Positions 30,389 to 41,156 are shown, counted from the first letter of the stretch. The stretch: DNA of 64,000 nt from Pseudarthrobacter oxydans (GCF_013314975.1 NZ_JABTYH010000025.1:1-64000); one strand, 5' to 3'. Notes: a model not told the origin generated them from the sequence alone. Numbers and translations are program-made.

Positions 30389-33300
30389 TCAGGCCTCTAC
30401 TTTTTCGACGGCGACGGCCGGCTCTGCGGCGTCCCCGGGTTCCGCCGTGAGTTCCACGGACAGGGTCTCGCCCTTCACCAGGCCGGCGTTGGCCAGCAGG
30501 GCGTCGACGACGTTCTGCTGCGCGGTGACGGTGGTCCGGATCCGGTCGCTGACATTGAGTCCGGCGTCCTTGCGCGCCTGCTGGATGGCACGGACCATGT
30601 CGCGGGCCAGGCCTTCCGCCTCGAGTTCAGGAGTGACCTCGGTGTTGAGGACCACGAACCCGCCGCCGGGCAGGACCGCCACTGCCTTCGTGGCGGCGGC
30701 AGCACCGCCGTCGGACTCTGCCACGACGGTTTCCAGCGTGTACTCCTGGGGCTCCAGCTCCAGGCCGCCCGCGGTGACCACGCCTGCCTCGGATACCGAC
30801 CAGTCGCCGGACTTGGAGCCCTTGATGGCCTGCTGGACGTTCTTTCCCAGGCGCGGGCCCGCGGCGCGGGCGTTGACCACGAGTTTCTGCTGGATCCCGA
30901 ACTCTTCCGGCGAGGCCGTGGCAGCATCCAGCAGCCTGACGGAGCGGAGGTTCAGCTCATCTGCGACGACGGCGGCAAAACCTTGCAGCGCATCGGCGCC
31001 GGGTGCCACAACCGTCAGTTCCTGCAGCGGCAGGCGGACGCGAAGGTTCGCAGCCTTGCGGAGGGAAGATCCCGTGGAGCAGATCTGCTGGACCTTGTCC
31101 ATGGCCTGGACCAGGTCCGGGTTGGCGGGGAACAGCGCAGCGTCCGGCCAGTCTGCCAGGTGGACGGACCGTCCGCCGGTGAGCCCGCGCCAGATCTCTT
31201 CGGACACCAGCGGCAGCAGGGATGCCGCTGTGCGGGACACCGTCTCCAGTGCGGTGTAGAGCGCATCAAAGGCATCCTGGTCCTCGTCGAAGAACCGCTG
31301 GCGGCTCCTGCGGACGTACCAGTTGGTGAGCATGTCCAGGTAGCTGCGCAGGGCGTCGCAGGCACCTGAGATGTCGTAGTCGTCCAGGCGTTCGGTCATC
31401 GTGCCGACCAGTTCGCCGGTGTTGGCCAGCAGGTACTGGTCCAGGGTGTCGGAATAGCCGTCGTAGCGGAGCTTTGCGTCGTAGCCTGAGCCGCCGGCCG
31501 CGGCGTTGGTGTACAGCGTGAAGAAGCTGTACACGTTCCACAGCGGCAGGATGACCTGGCGGACGCCGTCGCGGATTCCCTGCTCGGTGACCACAAGGTT
31601 GCCGCCGCGCAGGATGGGGCTGGACATCAGGAACCAGCGCATGGCATCCGAGCCGTCGCGGTCCAGTACCTCGGAGACGTCCGGGTAGTTGCGCAGGCTC
31701 TTGGACATCTTCTGCCCGTCCGAGCCCAGCACGATGCCGTGGCTGATGACGTTGCGGAAGGCCGGCCGGTCAAACAGAGCCGTGGAGAGGATGTGCAGCA
31801 TGTAGAACCAGCCGCGGGTCTGGCCGATGTACTCCACGATGAAGTCAGCCGGGTTGTGCGTGTCGAACCACGCCTCGTTCTGGAACGGGTAGTGCACCTG
31901 GCCGTACGGCATGGAGCCGGAGTCGAACCAGACGTCCAGGACATCCTCCACGCGGCGCATGACGGACTGGCCCTCTTCGGGGGTGCGGGGGTCGTCCGGG
32001 TTGGGCCGGGTCAGTTCATCGATGAACGGGCGGTGCAGGTCCACCTGGCCGTCCTTGTTCAGCGGCAGCCGGCCGAAGTCCGCCTCGATCTCGGCGAGCG
32101 AGCCGTAGACGTCGGTGCGGGGGTAGTCGGGGTCGCTGGACTGCCACACCGGGATGGGGCTGCCCCAGTACCGGTTGCGGCTGATGGACCAGTCACGGGC
32201 GTTCTCCAGCCACTTGCCGAACTGGCCGTCCTTGACGTTGCCGGGGATCCAGTTGATCTCCTGGTTCAGTTCGGACATCCGGTCCTTGAACTTGGTGACT
32301 TCCACGTACCAGGAGGAGACGGCGCGGTAGATCAGCGGGTTGCGGCAGCGCCAGCAGTGCGGGTAGCTGTGCTCGTAGCTGGCCTGCTTGACCAGCCGGC
32401 CCTGGGCGCGCAGCACCTGCGTGATGGGCTTGTTGGCCTCGAAGACCTGCAGGCCCGCGATGTCGTGCAGGTCGCCGTGCTTGAAGAGCGGGAGGAATTT
32501 GGCGCCCTCGTCCACGGAGAGGACCACCGGGATGCCGGCTTCCTCACAGACTTTCTGGTCGTCCTCGCCGTAGGCCGGAGCCTGGTGCACGATGCCGGTA
32601 CCGTCGGTGGTGGTGACGTAATCGGCAACCAGGAAGCGCCAGGCGTTCTCCATGCCGTACTTTTCGTTGTCCGCGAAATCGCTCCACAGCGGCTGGTACG
32701 CCAGGCCTTCCAGCTCGGTGCCGGTGTGGGTGGAGACAACAGCGGCCCGGGCGGCCTCGAAATCGTCATAGCCCAGGTCCTTGGCGTAGTTGCCCACGAG
32801 GTCCGCGGCCAGCAGGAAGCTGCCCGTGACGGGCGCGTCCGCAGCGGCGGCCTTGACACCGTTGGGGCCGGCCGGGAGCACGGCGTAGGTGATGGAAGGG
32901 CCGACGGCGAGCGCCGCGTTGGTGGGCAGCGTCCAGGGCGTCGTGGTCCAGGCGAGGGCCTGGACGCCGGCGAGCTGCCGGGACAGGTCCGACTCCCCTG
33001 CCGTGATGGGGAAGGTTACCGTGACCGTCTGGTCCTGGCGGTTCTTGTAGACGTCGTCGTCCATGCGCAGCTCATGGTTGGACAGCGGCGTCTCGTCCTT
33101 CCAGCAGTACGGCAGGACGCGGTAGCCGTTGTAGGTCAGGCCCTTCTCGTGAAGCTGCTTGAACGCCCAGAGGACGGACTCCATGTATTCCACGTTGAGG
33201 GTCTTGTAGTCGTTGTCGAAGTCCACCCACCGCGCCTGGCGGGTCACGTAGCTCTTCCACTCGTCGGCGTACTTCATGACGGAGGCGCGGCAGGCGTCGT

Positions 33301-33721
33301 TGAACTTGTCGATGCCCATGGCTTCGATCTGGGTCTTATCCGTCATCCCGAGCTGCTTCATTGCCTCGAGCTCGGCGGGCAGGCCGTGGGTGTCCCAGCC
33401 GAACCGGCGCTCAACGCGCTTCCCGCGCTGGGTCTGGTAGCGGCCCACCAGGTCCTTGGCGTAGCCGGTAAGGAGGTGCCCGTAGTGGGGCAGGCCGTTG
33501 GCGAAGGGCGGGCCGTCGTAGAAGACGAACTCGTTGCTGCCGGGCTCCCCGCCCGGGGCGTCCGCGCTCCGCTGGTCGATACTGGCCTGGAAGGTGCCGT
33601 CCTGGTCCCAGTACTTCAGGATGCGCTCTTCGATCTCCGGAAACTTCACGGAGGCGGAAACGGCGGCACCGCCGCTGGACGAAGGGCCGGTGGAGGCTGA
33701 GGCCTTGGGGTAATACGACAT
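30389..33721 (-). CDS. ileS: Isoleucyl-tRNA synthetase
   Basis: The 1110-residue class I synthetase charges tRNA-Ile. The HIGH-type signature reads H-Y-G-H at residues 79-82 and K-M-S-K-S lies near 673. The large editing CP1 insertion is present between them (with [11 protein letters not shown] near 258), and an extended anticodon-binding C-terminus follows. The HYGH form and length fit the long eukaryote-like IleS group common in actinobacteria. It is preceded by a T-box leader and followed closely by folC. Confidence 0.97.
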   Translation of the reverse strand: MSYYPKASASTGPSSSGGAAVSASVKFPEIEERILKYWDQDGTFQASIDQRSADAPGGEPGSNEFVFYDGPPFANGLPHYGHLLTGYAKDLVGRYQTQRGKRVERRFGWDTHGLPAELEAMKQLGMTDKTQIEAMGIDKFNDACRASVMKYADEWKSYVTRQARWVDFDNDYKTLNVEYMESVLWAFKQLHEKGLTYNGYRVLPYCWKDETPLSNHELRMDDDVYKNRQDQTVTVTFPITAGESDLSRQLAGVQALAWTTTPWTLPTNAALAVGPSITYAVLPAGPNGVKAAAADAPVTGSFLLAADLVGNYAKDLGYDDFEAARAAVVSTHTGTELEGLAYQPLWSDFADNEKYGMENAWRFLVADYVTTTDGTGIVHQAPAYGEDDQKVCEEAGIPVVLSVDEGAKFLPLFKHGDLHDIAGLQVFEANKPITQVLRAQGRLVKQASYEHSYPHCWRCRNPLIYRAVSSWYVEVTKFKDRMSELNQEINWIPGNVKDGQFGKWLENARDWSISRNRYWGSPIPVWQSSDPDYPRTDVYGSLAEIEADFGRLPLNKDGQVDLHRPFIDELTRPNPDDPRTPEEGQSVMRRVEDVLDVWFDSGSMPYGQVHYPFQNEAWFDTHNPADFIVEYIGQTRGWFYMLHILSTALFDRPAFRNVISHGIVLGSDGQKMSKSLRNYPDVSEVLDRDGSDAMRWFLMSSPILRGGNLVVTEQGIRDGVRQVILPLWNVYSFFTLYTNAAAGGSGYDAKLRYDGYSDTLDQYLLANTGELVGTMTERLDDYDISGACDALRSYLDMLTNWYVRRSRQRFFDEDQDAFDALYTALETVSRTAASLLPLVSEEIWRGLTGGRSVHLADWPDAALFPANPDLVQAMDKVQQICSTGSSLRKAANLRVRLPLQELTVVAPGADALQGFAAVVADELNLRSVRLLDAATASPEEFGIQQKLVVNARAAGPRLGKNVQQAIKGSKSGDWSVSEAGVVTAGGLELEPQEYTLETVVAESDGGAAAATKAVAVLPGGGFVVLNTEVTPELEAEGLARDMVRAIQQARKDAGLNVSDRIRTTVTAQQNVVDALLANAGLVKGETLSVELTAEPGDAAEPAVAVEKVEA

Positions 33722-33736
33722 GTCGACATCCTGGGT

Positions 33737-34008
33737 TGAGCTTGGCGAACTGCCGGCTTGCGCCTTCTGTTCCGTTCAGGATGCGAGGACGGATCCTGTG
33801 GTGTCCGTCCGGACTCCACGCTCACCGCGGTACCACCTCACTTACCGCCGCTGCCAGCTTCCCGGGGGAACGTGTGCCGCGACGGCCACTCATTACTGCT
33901 GTGACGGGCTTACCCGTCCGGTTCTACTGGCGCGTGCCCCTTATTTGTCCTGCCAGGGCGGTCCGCGTGTTCTTCCGGAAGCTCACCGGTGATTGCCGGG
34001 TCGTAGCC
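33737..34008 (-). promoter_or_regulatory. T-box leader of ileS (ultrashort stem I type)
   Basis: On the minus strand a short hairpin CCGG-CAATCA-CCGG exposes the Ile codon ATC (33991-33993) as specifier, and GGTGAGCTTCCGGAAGAAC follows. Near the gene lies the conserved T-box GAGGTGGTACCGCGG (33824-33838), whose TGGT can pair with the ACCA end of uncharged tRNA-Ile. No intrinsic terminator lies before ileS, so the switch is probably translational: tRNA binding would expose the AGGA ribosome binding site just before ATG 33721. Confidence 0.9.
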
Positions 34009-34046
34009 TTTTTGAGTCTACTATTTCCGGGGCCGGGCCACCAATA

Positions 34047-35135
34047 ATGGAACCTATGCGAGAGTATGGGCCCGGGGTGCGCGGCGGCAGGCCCCGCCGG
34101 GCCTGGTCCCGGTGGTCAGCTGCCGCCGCCGTCCTGGCCATGCCGGGTGCTGCACTGGTGTTCCTGCGCATGGTTCCGTGGGATGTCGGCACCCCCTGGA
34201 TCCAGCTCCTGGCTCTCTTCCCCGCGGGGCTGATCACAACAACGGCGGCCCTCGCTGCCGCCGTCGTAGTGCTTTTCCGCAACACCGGACCCCGCAGGGC
34301 CGTGGCCGCTGCCCTCGTGGCGGGGCTGCTCGCCGTGCAGCTCGGCTGGGTGCTGGACCGCGTCGTGCCGCCCGGCACGCTGGCCACGCCGCCGTCCGGA
34401 AACGTGCAGCCGGCCAACGTCCAGTCCCCTGCCCCGCCCGCGGACCTGGCACCGGGGCCGGTGCTGACAGTCATGGCGGTGAACGTGGGGTACTCCGGCG
34501 TGGATCCCGGTGCCCTGCTGGCAGAAATCAGGACCCGCAACGTGGACGTCCTGGCCCTGCCGGAGCTTGCCCCCGCCGGCTTGAAGGCACTGGATAAGGC
34601 GGGGCTGTCGACCCTGCTGCCGTCGCGCGCCACGGATGTGGACTGGGACAAGATTGGAAGCGCCCTCTTCTCGCGATTCCCCCTCGAGCAGGTGGAACGC
34701 GTTCCCGGCTCGGCCTTCCATCAAAGCCGCGCCGTCGCCGTCATTCCCAGCGCTTCCGGGCCGGTGCACCTGACTGCGGTCCACGTGGACTCGCCGCGCA
34801 GGGGGCACATCACGTCGTGGCGGCAGGAGCTGCGGCAGCTGGGCGAACTGTGGCAGGCACTGCCTGACAGCCGGCTTGCCATCCTGCTGGGCGACTTCAA
34901 CGCCAGCGCGGACCACAGCGAGTTCAGGGATCTCGTGGCCACGGGGCTGTCCGACGCCGCGCAGGTGACCGGCAAGGGGCTGGCCCCCACGTGGCCCGTA
35001 AATTCACCGGCACCGGCTTTCGTGGCCATCGACCATGTCCTGGTCAGCCCCGGCATCGAGGTGGTGGACTTCGACGTGGTCACGCTCCCGGGGACGGACC
35101 ATGCCGCGGTGGTGGCGCGCCTGGTCCTGCCGTAG
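34047..35135 (+). CDS. Endonuclease/exonuclease/phosphatase family membrane protein
   Basis: The protein, about 362 residues, has an N-terminal membrane region of three hydrophobic segments (about residues 20-110). An EEP-fold domain follows, with an A-V-N-V-G-Y start, L-A-L-P-E-L (metal-binding Glu), L-L-G-D-F-N-A-S (Asp/Asn of the active site) and a G-T-D-H-A-A-V-V terminal motif. These cover the expected metal and catalytic residues. The substrate (nucleic acid, phospholipid or other phosphodiester) cannot be decided. ATG 34047 and ATG 34056 are both possible starts. It diverges from the ileS T-box region. Confidence 0.82.
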   Translation: MEPMREYGPGVRGGRPRRAWSRWSAAAAVLAMPGAALVFLRMVPWDVGTPWIQLLALFPAGLITTTAALAAAVVVLFRNTGPRRAVAAALVAGLLAVQLGWVLDRVVPPGTLATPPSGNVQPANVQSPAPPADLAPGPVLTVMAVNVGYSGVDPGALLAEIRTRNVDVLALPELAPAGLKALDKAGLSTLLPSRATDVDWDKIGSALFSRFPLEQVERVPGSAFHQSRAVAVIPSASGPVHLTAVHVDSPRRGHITSWRQELRQLGELWQALPDSRLAILLGDFNASADHSEFRDLVATGLSDAAQVTGKGLAPTWPVNSPAPAFVAIDHVLVSPGIEVVDFDVVTLPGTDHAAVVARLVLP

Positions 35136-35138
35136 GCG

Positions 35139-35897
35139 CTACGCCTTGCGGATGAGCTTGTAGTTGGAAGCCTGCGCCACCGGCCGGATGACGATCTGGT
35201 CCAGGTTGACGTGGTGCGGAGCGGTGACCGCGTAGCGGACCACGTCGGCGACGTCGCCGGCCGTCAGCGGCTTCTCCACGCCCTGGTAGACCCTGTCCGC
35301 TGCCTGCCGGTCCCCAAGCCGGTTCAGGGCAAACTCCTCGGTCTGGACCAGCCCGGGTGCCACTTCGATCACGCGGACGTTGTGCTCGGCTTCCTCCAGC
35401 CGCAGTGCCTCCGTCAGGGCGCGCTGGGCGAACTTCGCCGCGTTGTAGCCGCCACCGCCCTCGTACGCCGCCAGCCCGGCGGTGGAGGTCAGGTTCAGTA
35501 TTGTCCCTTCGCCGTTGGCCCGCAGCATCGGCAGGAACGCCTTGATGAGCTTCATGGTGCCCAGCACGTTCACCCGGTACATCCATTCCCAGTCACCGGT
35601 GCTGGCGGATCCGATGGTGTCCGCGCCCCTGGCACCGCCGGCGATGTTGACCAGCGTGTCGATTCCCCCCGCTTCGGCCACCTGCGACACAAGCCGGGAC
35701 ACGTCGTCGTCCTCGGAAATGTCGGCGGGCAGCGCGACGGCGCCGGTCTCCTTCTCCAGTTCGGCCAGGCGGTCCGCGCGGCGGGCCACGGCGAACACCT
35801 TCCAGCCATCCGCCGCCAGGGCGCGGACAGTGGCCTCCCCGATTCCGCTGCTCGCGCCGGTCACCAAAGCTGCCTTTTTCTGCGAAACATCAGTCAT
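35139..35897 (-). CDS. Short-chain dehydrogenase/reductase
   Basis: This 252-residue SDR family oxidoreductase has the NAD(P)-binding T-G-A-S-S-G-I-G at residues 14-21 and N-I-A-G-G near 87. The catalytic triad is Ser in L-T-S-T-A-G near 138 and Y-N-A-A-K near 152-156. ATG 35897 begins M-T-D-V-S-Q-K-K; upstream in-frame starts read over the valS promoter region. It is convergent with the EEP gene, separated by 3 bases. The substrate is unknown; serine-type 3-hydroxy acid dehydrogenases are close relatives by pattern, but this is only a guess. Confidence 0.88.
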   Translation of the reverse strand: MTDVSQKKAALVTGASSGIGEATVRALAADGWKVFAVARRADRLAELEKETGAVALPADISEDDDVSRLVSQVAEAGGIDTLVNIAGGARGADTIGSASTGDWEWMYRVNVLGTMKLIKAFLPMLRANGEGTILNLTSTAGLAAYEGGGGYNAAKFAQRALTEALRLEEAEHNVRVIEVAPGLVQTEEFALNRLGDRQAADRVYQGVEKPLTAGDVADVVRYAVTAPHHVNLDQIVIRPVAQASNYKLIRKA

Positions 35898-36012
35898 GGC
35901 ACCACCATAGCGGGACGGCGGGAGGGCGACGCCGACCGGCCCGCCCATGGGAACAGGGCGCCCGGCACCGCAGCGGGCGGGCGGACAGGCCCGGACATGA
36001 AACAATTGGCAG

Positions 36013-38634
36013 ATGGCTGAAGACACGCAGGGTACAGACACGCCCACAACCGCCCCCATCAACGTTCCGGACAAGCCGGCCCTCGAAGGCCTTGAAGCTG
36101 CCCTCACGCAGCGGTGGCTGGCCGAGGGGACCTACAAGTTCGACCGGGAAACCACCCGGGACCAGGTCTACTCGATCGACACTCCCCCGCCCACGGCGTC
36201 CGGGTCGCTCCACGTGGGGCACATGTTCTCCTACACGCAGACCGACGTGCTGGCACGCTACCAGCGGATGACAGGCAAGAACGTCTTCTACCCCATGGGC
36301 TGGGACGACAACGGCCTGCCCACCGAACGCCGGGTGCAGAACTTCTACGGGGTCCGCTGCGATCCCTCCATCCCGTACAACCCCGATTACCGGCCGCCGG
36401 CGCAGCCTGCCAAGAACCAGCGGGACTTCGACGTCGTCTCCCGCCGGAACTTCATCGAACTGTGTGAAGAGCTGGCCGTTGAGGACGAGAAGGTCTTCGA
36501 AAACCTTTTCCAGACCCTTGGCCTGTCCGTTGACTGGGAGCTCACCTACCGCACCATCGACGACAACTCGCGGGCAGTCTCGCAGCGCGCCTTCCTGGCC
36601 AACCTTGCCGCGGGCGACGCCTACATGGCAGAGGCACCCACCCTCTGGGACGTCACGTTCCGTACCGCCGTGGCGCAGGCGGAACTTGAGGACCGCGAGA
36701 TGCCCGGCGCCTACTACCGCTACCCGTTCTTCACCGAGGACGGGGAGAAGATCTACATCGAGACCACCCGTCCGGAACTGCTGGCGGCCTGCGCCGCCCT
36801 GGTGGCAAACCCCGACGACGAACGGTACCAGCCGCTGTTCGGCAAGAAGGTCACGTCCCCGCTGTTCGGCGTGGAGGTTGAGGTCAGGGCGCATCCGCTC
36901 GCGAAGGCGGACAAGGGCTCCGGCATCGCCATGGTGTGCACGTTCGGTGACCTGACCGACGTCACCTGGTGGCGCGAACTTCAGCTGCCCACCCGGGCGA
37001 TCGTGGGCCGCGACGGACGGATTGTCAGCGAGGCTCCCGAGTGGATCACCACCGACATCGGCCGCGAAGCCTTCGCCGCCATTGCGGGCAAGACCGTCTT
37101 CAGCGCCAAGGAAGAGGTGGTGAAGCTCCTGACCGCCGCCGAACTGCTTGACGGCGAGCCCAAGAAGATCATGCACCCCGTGAACTTCTACGAAAAAGGC
37201 GACAAGCCCCTTGAAGTGGTCACCTCCCGCCAGTGGTACATCCGCAACGGCGGCCGTGACGAGGACCGCCGCGAACGCCTGATCGCCCGCGGGCACGAAA
37301 TCGACTTCCACCCCGCCTTCATGCGCTCGCGCTACGAGAACTGGATTGCCGGCCTGAACGGCGACTGGCTGGTGTCCCGCCAGCGCTTCTTCGGCGTGCC
37401 CATCCCGGTCTGGTACCCGCTGGATGCTGACGGCAACCCGGACTACGACTCCCCCATCGTCCCGTCCGACGGGCAGCTGCCCGTTGACCCGGCTGCGGAC
37501 GCCGCACCCGGGTTCGACGAATCCCAGCGCGACGTTCCCGGCGGCTTCACGGGCGACGCTGACATCCTGGACACCTGGGCCACGTCCTCCCTCACGCCCA
37601 AGATCGTTGGCGGCTGGAAGCGCGACGAGGACCTCTTCGCCAAGGTCTTCCCCTTTGACGTCCGGCCCCAAGGCCACGACATCATCCGGACCTGGCTCTT
37701 CTCCTCCGTGGTCCGCGCGGACGCCCTGGAGAACAGCGCGCCGTGGAAGCACGCGGCCATCTCCGGCTGGATCCTGGACCCAGACCGCAAGAAGATGTCC
37801 AAGTCCAAGGGCAACGTGGTGGTACCCACCGACGTGCTGGAGGAGTACGGCTCCGACGCCGTCCGCTACTGGGCGGCCTCCGCAAAGCTCGGTGCGGACA
37901 CAGCCTACGAGATCGCCCAGATGAAGATCGGCCGGCGCCTGGCCATCAAGCTGCTCAATGCCTCCAAGTTCGTCCTGAACCTGGGCGCCACGGAAGACTC
38001 CGTGCTGGCCGCCGACCTCTCCGTCCTCACCAATCCGCTCGATCGGGCGGTCCTGGCGCAGCTGTCGGAGGTGGTGGCCCAGGCCACCAAGGCCTTTGAC
38101 AACTATGATTACGCACGGGCGCTGCAGATCACGGAAAGCTTCTTCTGGCAGTTCACGGATGACTACGTGGAGCTGATCAAGGACCGGGCCTACGGCGCCG
38201 CCGGTGAGGCCGAACAGGCTTCCGTACTGGCGGCATTGGCCACCACCCTGGACACCCTGCTGCGGCTCTTCGCTCCCTTCCTCCCCTTCGCCACCGAAGA
38301 GGTGTGGAGCTGGTGGCGCACGGGCTCCGTCCACCGCGCCCAGTGGCCAGCACCGCTGGATGTCCCAGGGGGCGACACCACCATGCTCGCAACCGTTGGG
38401 GTGGCCCTCAGCGGCGTCCGCAAAGCCAAGTCCGAAGCGAAGGTCAAGCAGCGCACGGAGGTCCTTACCGCGACCATCACGGCGCCGGAAGCACTGGCCG
38501 CGCAGCTGCAGGCCGGCCTGGCTGACCTGAAGGCGGCCTCCAACGCCCGCGAGATCATCCTGGCTGTGGGCGAGGGCGAGCTGAGCGTCAGCGACGTGGC
38601 GCTTGCGGCGACGGAAGAGCCGGCGAAAGCGTAG
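36013..38634 (+). CDS. valS: Valyl-tRNA synthetase
   Basis: The 873-residue class I synthetase charges tRNA-Val. The signatures are H-V-G-H at residues 68-71 and K-M-S-K-S-K-G-N-V near 594, with an editing domain between them and an anticodon-binding domain plus a short C-terminal helical arm after. It reads rightward, away from the SDR gene, and has no T-box upstream. Length is normal for the compact actinobacterial ValS. Confidence 0.97.
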   Translation: MAEDTQGTDTPTTAPINVPDKPALEGLEAALTQRWLAEGTYKFDRETTRDQVYSIDTPPPTASGSLHVGHMFSYTQTDVLARYQRMTGKNVFYPMGWDDNGLPTERRVQNFYGVRCDPSIPYNPDYRPPAQPAKNQRDFDVVSRRNFIELCEELAVEDEKVFENLFQTLGLSVDWELTYRTIDDNSRAVSQRAFLANLAAGDAYMAEAPTLWDVTFRTAVAQAELEDREMPGAYYRYPFFTEDGEKIYIETTRPELLAACAALVANPDDERYQPLFGKKVTSPLFGVEVEVRAHPLAKADKGSGIAMVCTFGDLTDVTWWRELQLPTRAIVGRDGRIVSEAPEWITTDIGREAFAAIAGKTVFSAKEEVVKLLTAAELLDGEPKKIMHPVNFYEKGDKPLEVVTSRQWYIRNGGRDEDRRERLIARGHEIDFHPAFMRSRYENWIAGLNGDWLVSRQRFFGVPIPVWYPLDADGNPDYDSPIVPSDGQLPVDPAADAAPGFDESQRDVPGGFTGDADILDTWATSSLTPKIVGGWKRDEDLFAKVFPFDVRPQGHDIIRTWLFSSVVRADALENSAPWKHAAISGWILDPDRKKMSKSKGNVVVPTDVLEEYGSDAVRYWAASAKLGADTAYEIAQMKIGRRLAIKLLNASKFVLNLGATEDSVLAADLSVLTNPLDRAVLAQLSEVVAQATKAFDNYDYARALQITESFFWQFTDDYVELIKDRAYGAAGEAEQASVLAALATTLDTLLRLFAPFLPFATEEVWSWWRTGSVHRAQWPAPLDVPGGDTTMLATVGVALSGVRKAKSEAKVKQRTEVLTATITAPEALAAQLQAGLADLKAASNAREIILAVGEGELSVSDVALAATEEPAKA

Positions 38635-38640
38635 TCCCAG

Positions 38641-38663
38641 TCCGGCCCTGTTCCAGGGCCGGA
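38641..38663 (+). terminator. Hairpin just after valS
   Basis: A 9-bp inverted repeat (TCCGGCCCT / AGGGCCGGA) with loop GTTCC lies 6 bases after the valS stop. It is followed by CCTGTTTC rather than a strong T-run. Confidence 0.55.
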
Positions 38664-38682
38664 CCTGTTTCAGGGCAAAGGG

Positions 38683-38718
38683 GAAGCCCCATCAGCGTTT
38701 TGCCGTTGGTGGGGCTTC
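38683..38718 (+). terminator. Second hairpin downstream of valS
   Basis: GAAGCCCCA / TGGGGCTTC with an 18-base loop is followed by GACTTTTC. It is probably a second terminator for valS, about 50 bases after its stop. The rest of the 38,635-38,997 gap holds this, the hairpin at 38,923 and no gene that I can support. Confidence 0.55.
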
Positions 38719-38922
38719 GACTTTTCGGCCATCCGGTGACGTCTTGATGGTCTGGCAGGATCCTCTGATCTTCAGGTCTTCCTACCACGTCACTGGTAGC
38801 TTGCATCTGGCTTTGCCGATGGCTGCGTCAGATGACATATCACTGAATCTTTGGTTCCTGCGTCCCCCTTCTTTCGAAGTGGGTAAGAACCATTGTTGTC
38901 CTGCCCACCCGCAAGCGCAAGA

Positions 38923-38964
38923 GCCCCGGTGGAACTACTTGGTTGTAGTTCCACCAGGGCTCCT
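38923..38964 (-). terminator. Long hairpin past the nitroreductase-type gene
   Basis: An 18-bp stem with one wobble (GAGCCCCGGTGGAACTAC / GTAGTTCCACCAGGGCTC) and a 6-base loop lies 34 bases past the end of the leftward DsbA-like gene. It is the likely terminator of that gene. Confidence 0.7.
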
Positions 38965-38997
38965 TTGGCCCTGCCGTGCGGGCCGGCCGGACCAGTC

Positions 38998-39612
38998 CTA
39001 GGTGAACTCAGGCTGCTCGGTGCGGCTGCGCTTGAGCTCGAAGAAGTGCGGGTAGGCCGCAATGGCCGTGGTGGCGTCCCAGAGCCTTCCGGCCTCCTCA
39101 CCGCGGGGAATCCTGGTGAGCACGGGGCCGAAGAATGCTGTTCCGTTAAAGGCCACTACGGGAGTTCCGACGTCCTGGCCCACCAGCGAGATGCCCTCCT
39201 GGTGGCTTGCCCGGAGCTGGTCATCGAAGGCGTCCGTAGACGCGGCAGCGGCAAGGGTGGCGGGAAGCCCGCAGTCCGCAAGCGCTTTGGTGATGACCAC
39301 GTCGCGGTCCTTCTCGCCGGCTTCGTGGATCAAGGAGCCCATGGCATCGTAGAGCACCTTGACTGTTGCATCTCCGTGCTGTTGCTGCGCTGCAATGATC
39401 ACACGGACCAGTCCCCAGGCGTTGTCCATGGATTCGCGGTAGGCAGGCTCAAGGTCACGGCCCTCATTGAGGACCGCCAGGCTCATGACGTGCCAGTCCG
39501 TTTCGATGTCGCGGACACTTTCCACTTCGCCGATCCAGCGGGAAGTGATCCAGGCGAAGGGGCACAGGGGATCGAACCAGAAATCGGCTTTGTTCTTCAC
39601 GGAATCAGTCAT
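38998..39612 (-). CDS. DsbA-like mycothiol-dependent nitroreductase (Rv2466c family)
   Basis: The 204-residue protein has a thioredoxin fold with the active-site C-P-F-A-W at residues 17-21, preceded by F-W-F-D-P-L. This pattern marks the Rv2466c family, which uses mycothiol in M. tuberculosis to reduce nitro compounds and respond to oxidants. No signal peptide is present, so it is cytoplasmic. Mycothiol dependence is inferred from the family and from the actinobacterial host. A terminator-like hairpin lies downstream. Confidence 0.85.
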   Translation of the reverse strand: MTDSVKNKADFWFDPLCPFAWITSRWIGEVESVRDIETDWHVMSLAVLNEGRDLEPAYRESMDNAWGLVRVIIAAQQQHGDATVKVLYDAMGSLIHEAGEKDRDVVITKALADCGLPATLAAAASTDAFDDQLRASHQEGISLVGQDVGTPVVAFNGTAFFGPVLTRIPRGEEAGRLWDATTAIAAYPHFFELKRSRTEQPEFT

Positions 39613-39747
39613 GGGGCATTCCTTCGCTGGTCGCCGTGGCGCAGGGTTGCCACGGTGTGGACGGGGGTGGGTGCGGGGTGACGGCGCTGTTCCAGGACAA
39701 GCCGTATCGGGACAACAAGCTGTCGCGGGACAAGCCGTGCGGACGAA

Positions 39748-41028
39748 TCAGGCCGACTTACGGCGCTTGGTGACGTGCGGAACGATGGTTGGTTCGGCAC
39801 CCTTCAGGACAACGTCCTCCGTGATGATCACGCTGGCAACGTCTTCGCGGCTTGGGAGATCGAACATCACGGGCAGCAGGACTTCTTCCATGATGGCGCG
39901 CAGCCCGCGGGCGCCCGTCCCGCGCTCAAGCGCCTGCTCGGCGATGGCGTCCAGGGCAGTGTTGTCAAAAACCAGTTCCACGCCGTCTATCTGGAACATC
40001 TTCTGGTACTGCTTCACCAGGGCGTTCTTGGGTGTGGACAGGATCTGGATCAAGGCGTCGCGGTCCAGGTTGGACACGGTGGTGATCACGGGCAGCCGGC
40101 CGATGAACTCGGGAATGAGGCCGAATTTGAGCAGGTCCTCCGGCATCACCTCGCCGTAGGAGTCCACTTTCTTGCTCGCCTCGTTGAGGGGGGCACCGAA
40201 GCCAATGCCCTTCCGGCCGGACCTGGACCCGATGATCTCCTCAAGGCCGGCAAAGGCGCCGGCAACGATGAACAGCACGTTGGTGGTGTCGATCTGGATG
40301 AATTCCTGGTGCGGGTGCTTCCTGCCGCCCTGGGGAGGAACGGAAGCAACAGTTCCCTCAAGGATCTTCAGCAACGCCTGCTGGACGCCCTCGCCCGAGA
40401 CGTCCCGGGTGATGGAGGGGTTTTCGCTCTTGCGTGAAATCTTGTCGATCTCATCGATGTAGATGATGCCCTGCTCGGCCTTCTTGACGTCGTAGTCAGC
40501 GGCCTGGATGAGCTTGAGGAGGATGTTCTCCACATCCTCGCCCACGTAGCCTGCCTCGGTCAGGGCCGTGGCATCGGCGACGGCGAACGGGACGTTCAGC
40601 CGCCGCGCCAGGGTCTGGGCCAGATACGTCTTGCCGCATCCTGTAGGCCCGATCAGGAGGATGTTCGACTTGGCGATTTCGACGTCGTCATGATGCCCGC
40701 CATCGGCAAGGCTTCCGGACTTGGGGGCGTGGCCGGCCTGGATGCGCTTGTAGTGGTTGTAGACGGCGACGGCGAGGGACCGTTTTGCAGGTTCCTGGCC
40801 GATGACGTATTCCTGCAGGAAATCAAAGATCTCACGGGGCTTGGGGAGCTCGAAGCTGCCCAGATCGGCAACCTCCGCGAGTTCCTCTTCGATGATCTCG
40901 TTGCAGAGCTCAATGCATTCATCGCAGATGTAAACACCGGGCCCGGCAATGAGCTTGCGCACCTGCTTCTGGCTCTTTCCGCAGAAAGAGCACTTCAGCA
41001 GATCCGTGCTCTCGCCAATCCGAGCCAT
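39748..41028 (-). CDS. clpX: ATP-dependent Clp protease ATP-binding subunit ClpX
   Basis: ClpX unfolds substrates and feeds them to ClpP. The N-terminal zinc-binding domain has Cys 13, 16, 35 and 38. The AAA+ core carries Walker A G-P-T-G-C-G-K-T near 124 and Walker B I-I-Y-I-D-E-I-D near 188. The I-G-F tripeptide used for docking on ClpP lies in G-I-G-F-G-A-P-L near 277. ATG 41028 follows AGGGG closely; upstream in-frame residues lack support. At 426 residues it is standard. It lies downstream of clpP1-clpP2, but a terminator hairpin separates them. Confidence 0.97.
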   Translation of the reverse strand: MARIGESTDLLKCSFCGKSQKQVRKLIAGPGVYICDECIELCNEIIEEELAEVADLGSFELPKPREIFDFLQEYVIGQEPAKRSLAVAVYNHYKRIQAGHAPKSGSLADGGHHDDVEIAKSNILLIGPTGCGKTYLAQTLARRLNVPFAVADATALTEAGYVGEDVENILLKLIQAADYDVKKAEQGIIYIDEIDKISRKSENPSITRDVSGEGVQQALLKILEGTVASVPPQGGRKHPHQEFIQIDTTNVLFIVAGAFAGLEEIIGSRSGRKGIGFGAPLNEASKKVDSYGEVMPEDLLKFGLIPEFIGRLPVITTVSNLDRDALIQILSTPKNALVKQYQKMFQIDGVELVFDNTALDAIAEQALERGTGARGLRAIMEEVLLPVMFDLPSREDVASVIITEDVVLKGAEPTIVPHVTKRRKSA

Positions 41029-41156
41029 ATGTGAACCCCTTAGTATTTTGCTGCCAGGCAGCCTTGCACCGTTGCTGGAATCTTCACCAGCCTGCATGGA
41101 CCGGTTGTGACAACATCCACTCTAGGTCACATTAGCTTCCCAGGGTGGAAGGAAAA

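Noticed and set aside
28667-31369. Plus-strand open frame of about 900 codons over folC, DUF4233 and ileS
   Set aside because: It crosses three well-supported leftward genes and shows no domain.
31739-33700. Long plus-strand open frame over ileS (about 653 codons)
   Set aside because: It lies antisense to the ileS gene with intact HYGH and KMSKS; no protein features.
33720-33992. Plus-strand frame of 90 codons over the ileS leader
   Set aside because: The stretch is explained by the T-box leader; no ribosome binding site or motif.
35890-38334. Very long open frame on the minus strand opposite valS (about 814 codons)
   Set aside because: valS has the full synthetase signatures on the other strand; such long antisense frames are common in GC-rich DNA and this one shows no domain.
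39696-39740. Direct repeat GGACAAGCCGT twice upstream of the DsbA-like gene
   Set aside because: Only two copies of 11 bases in a GC-rich leader; not enough to call a site.
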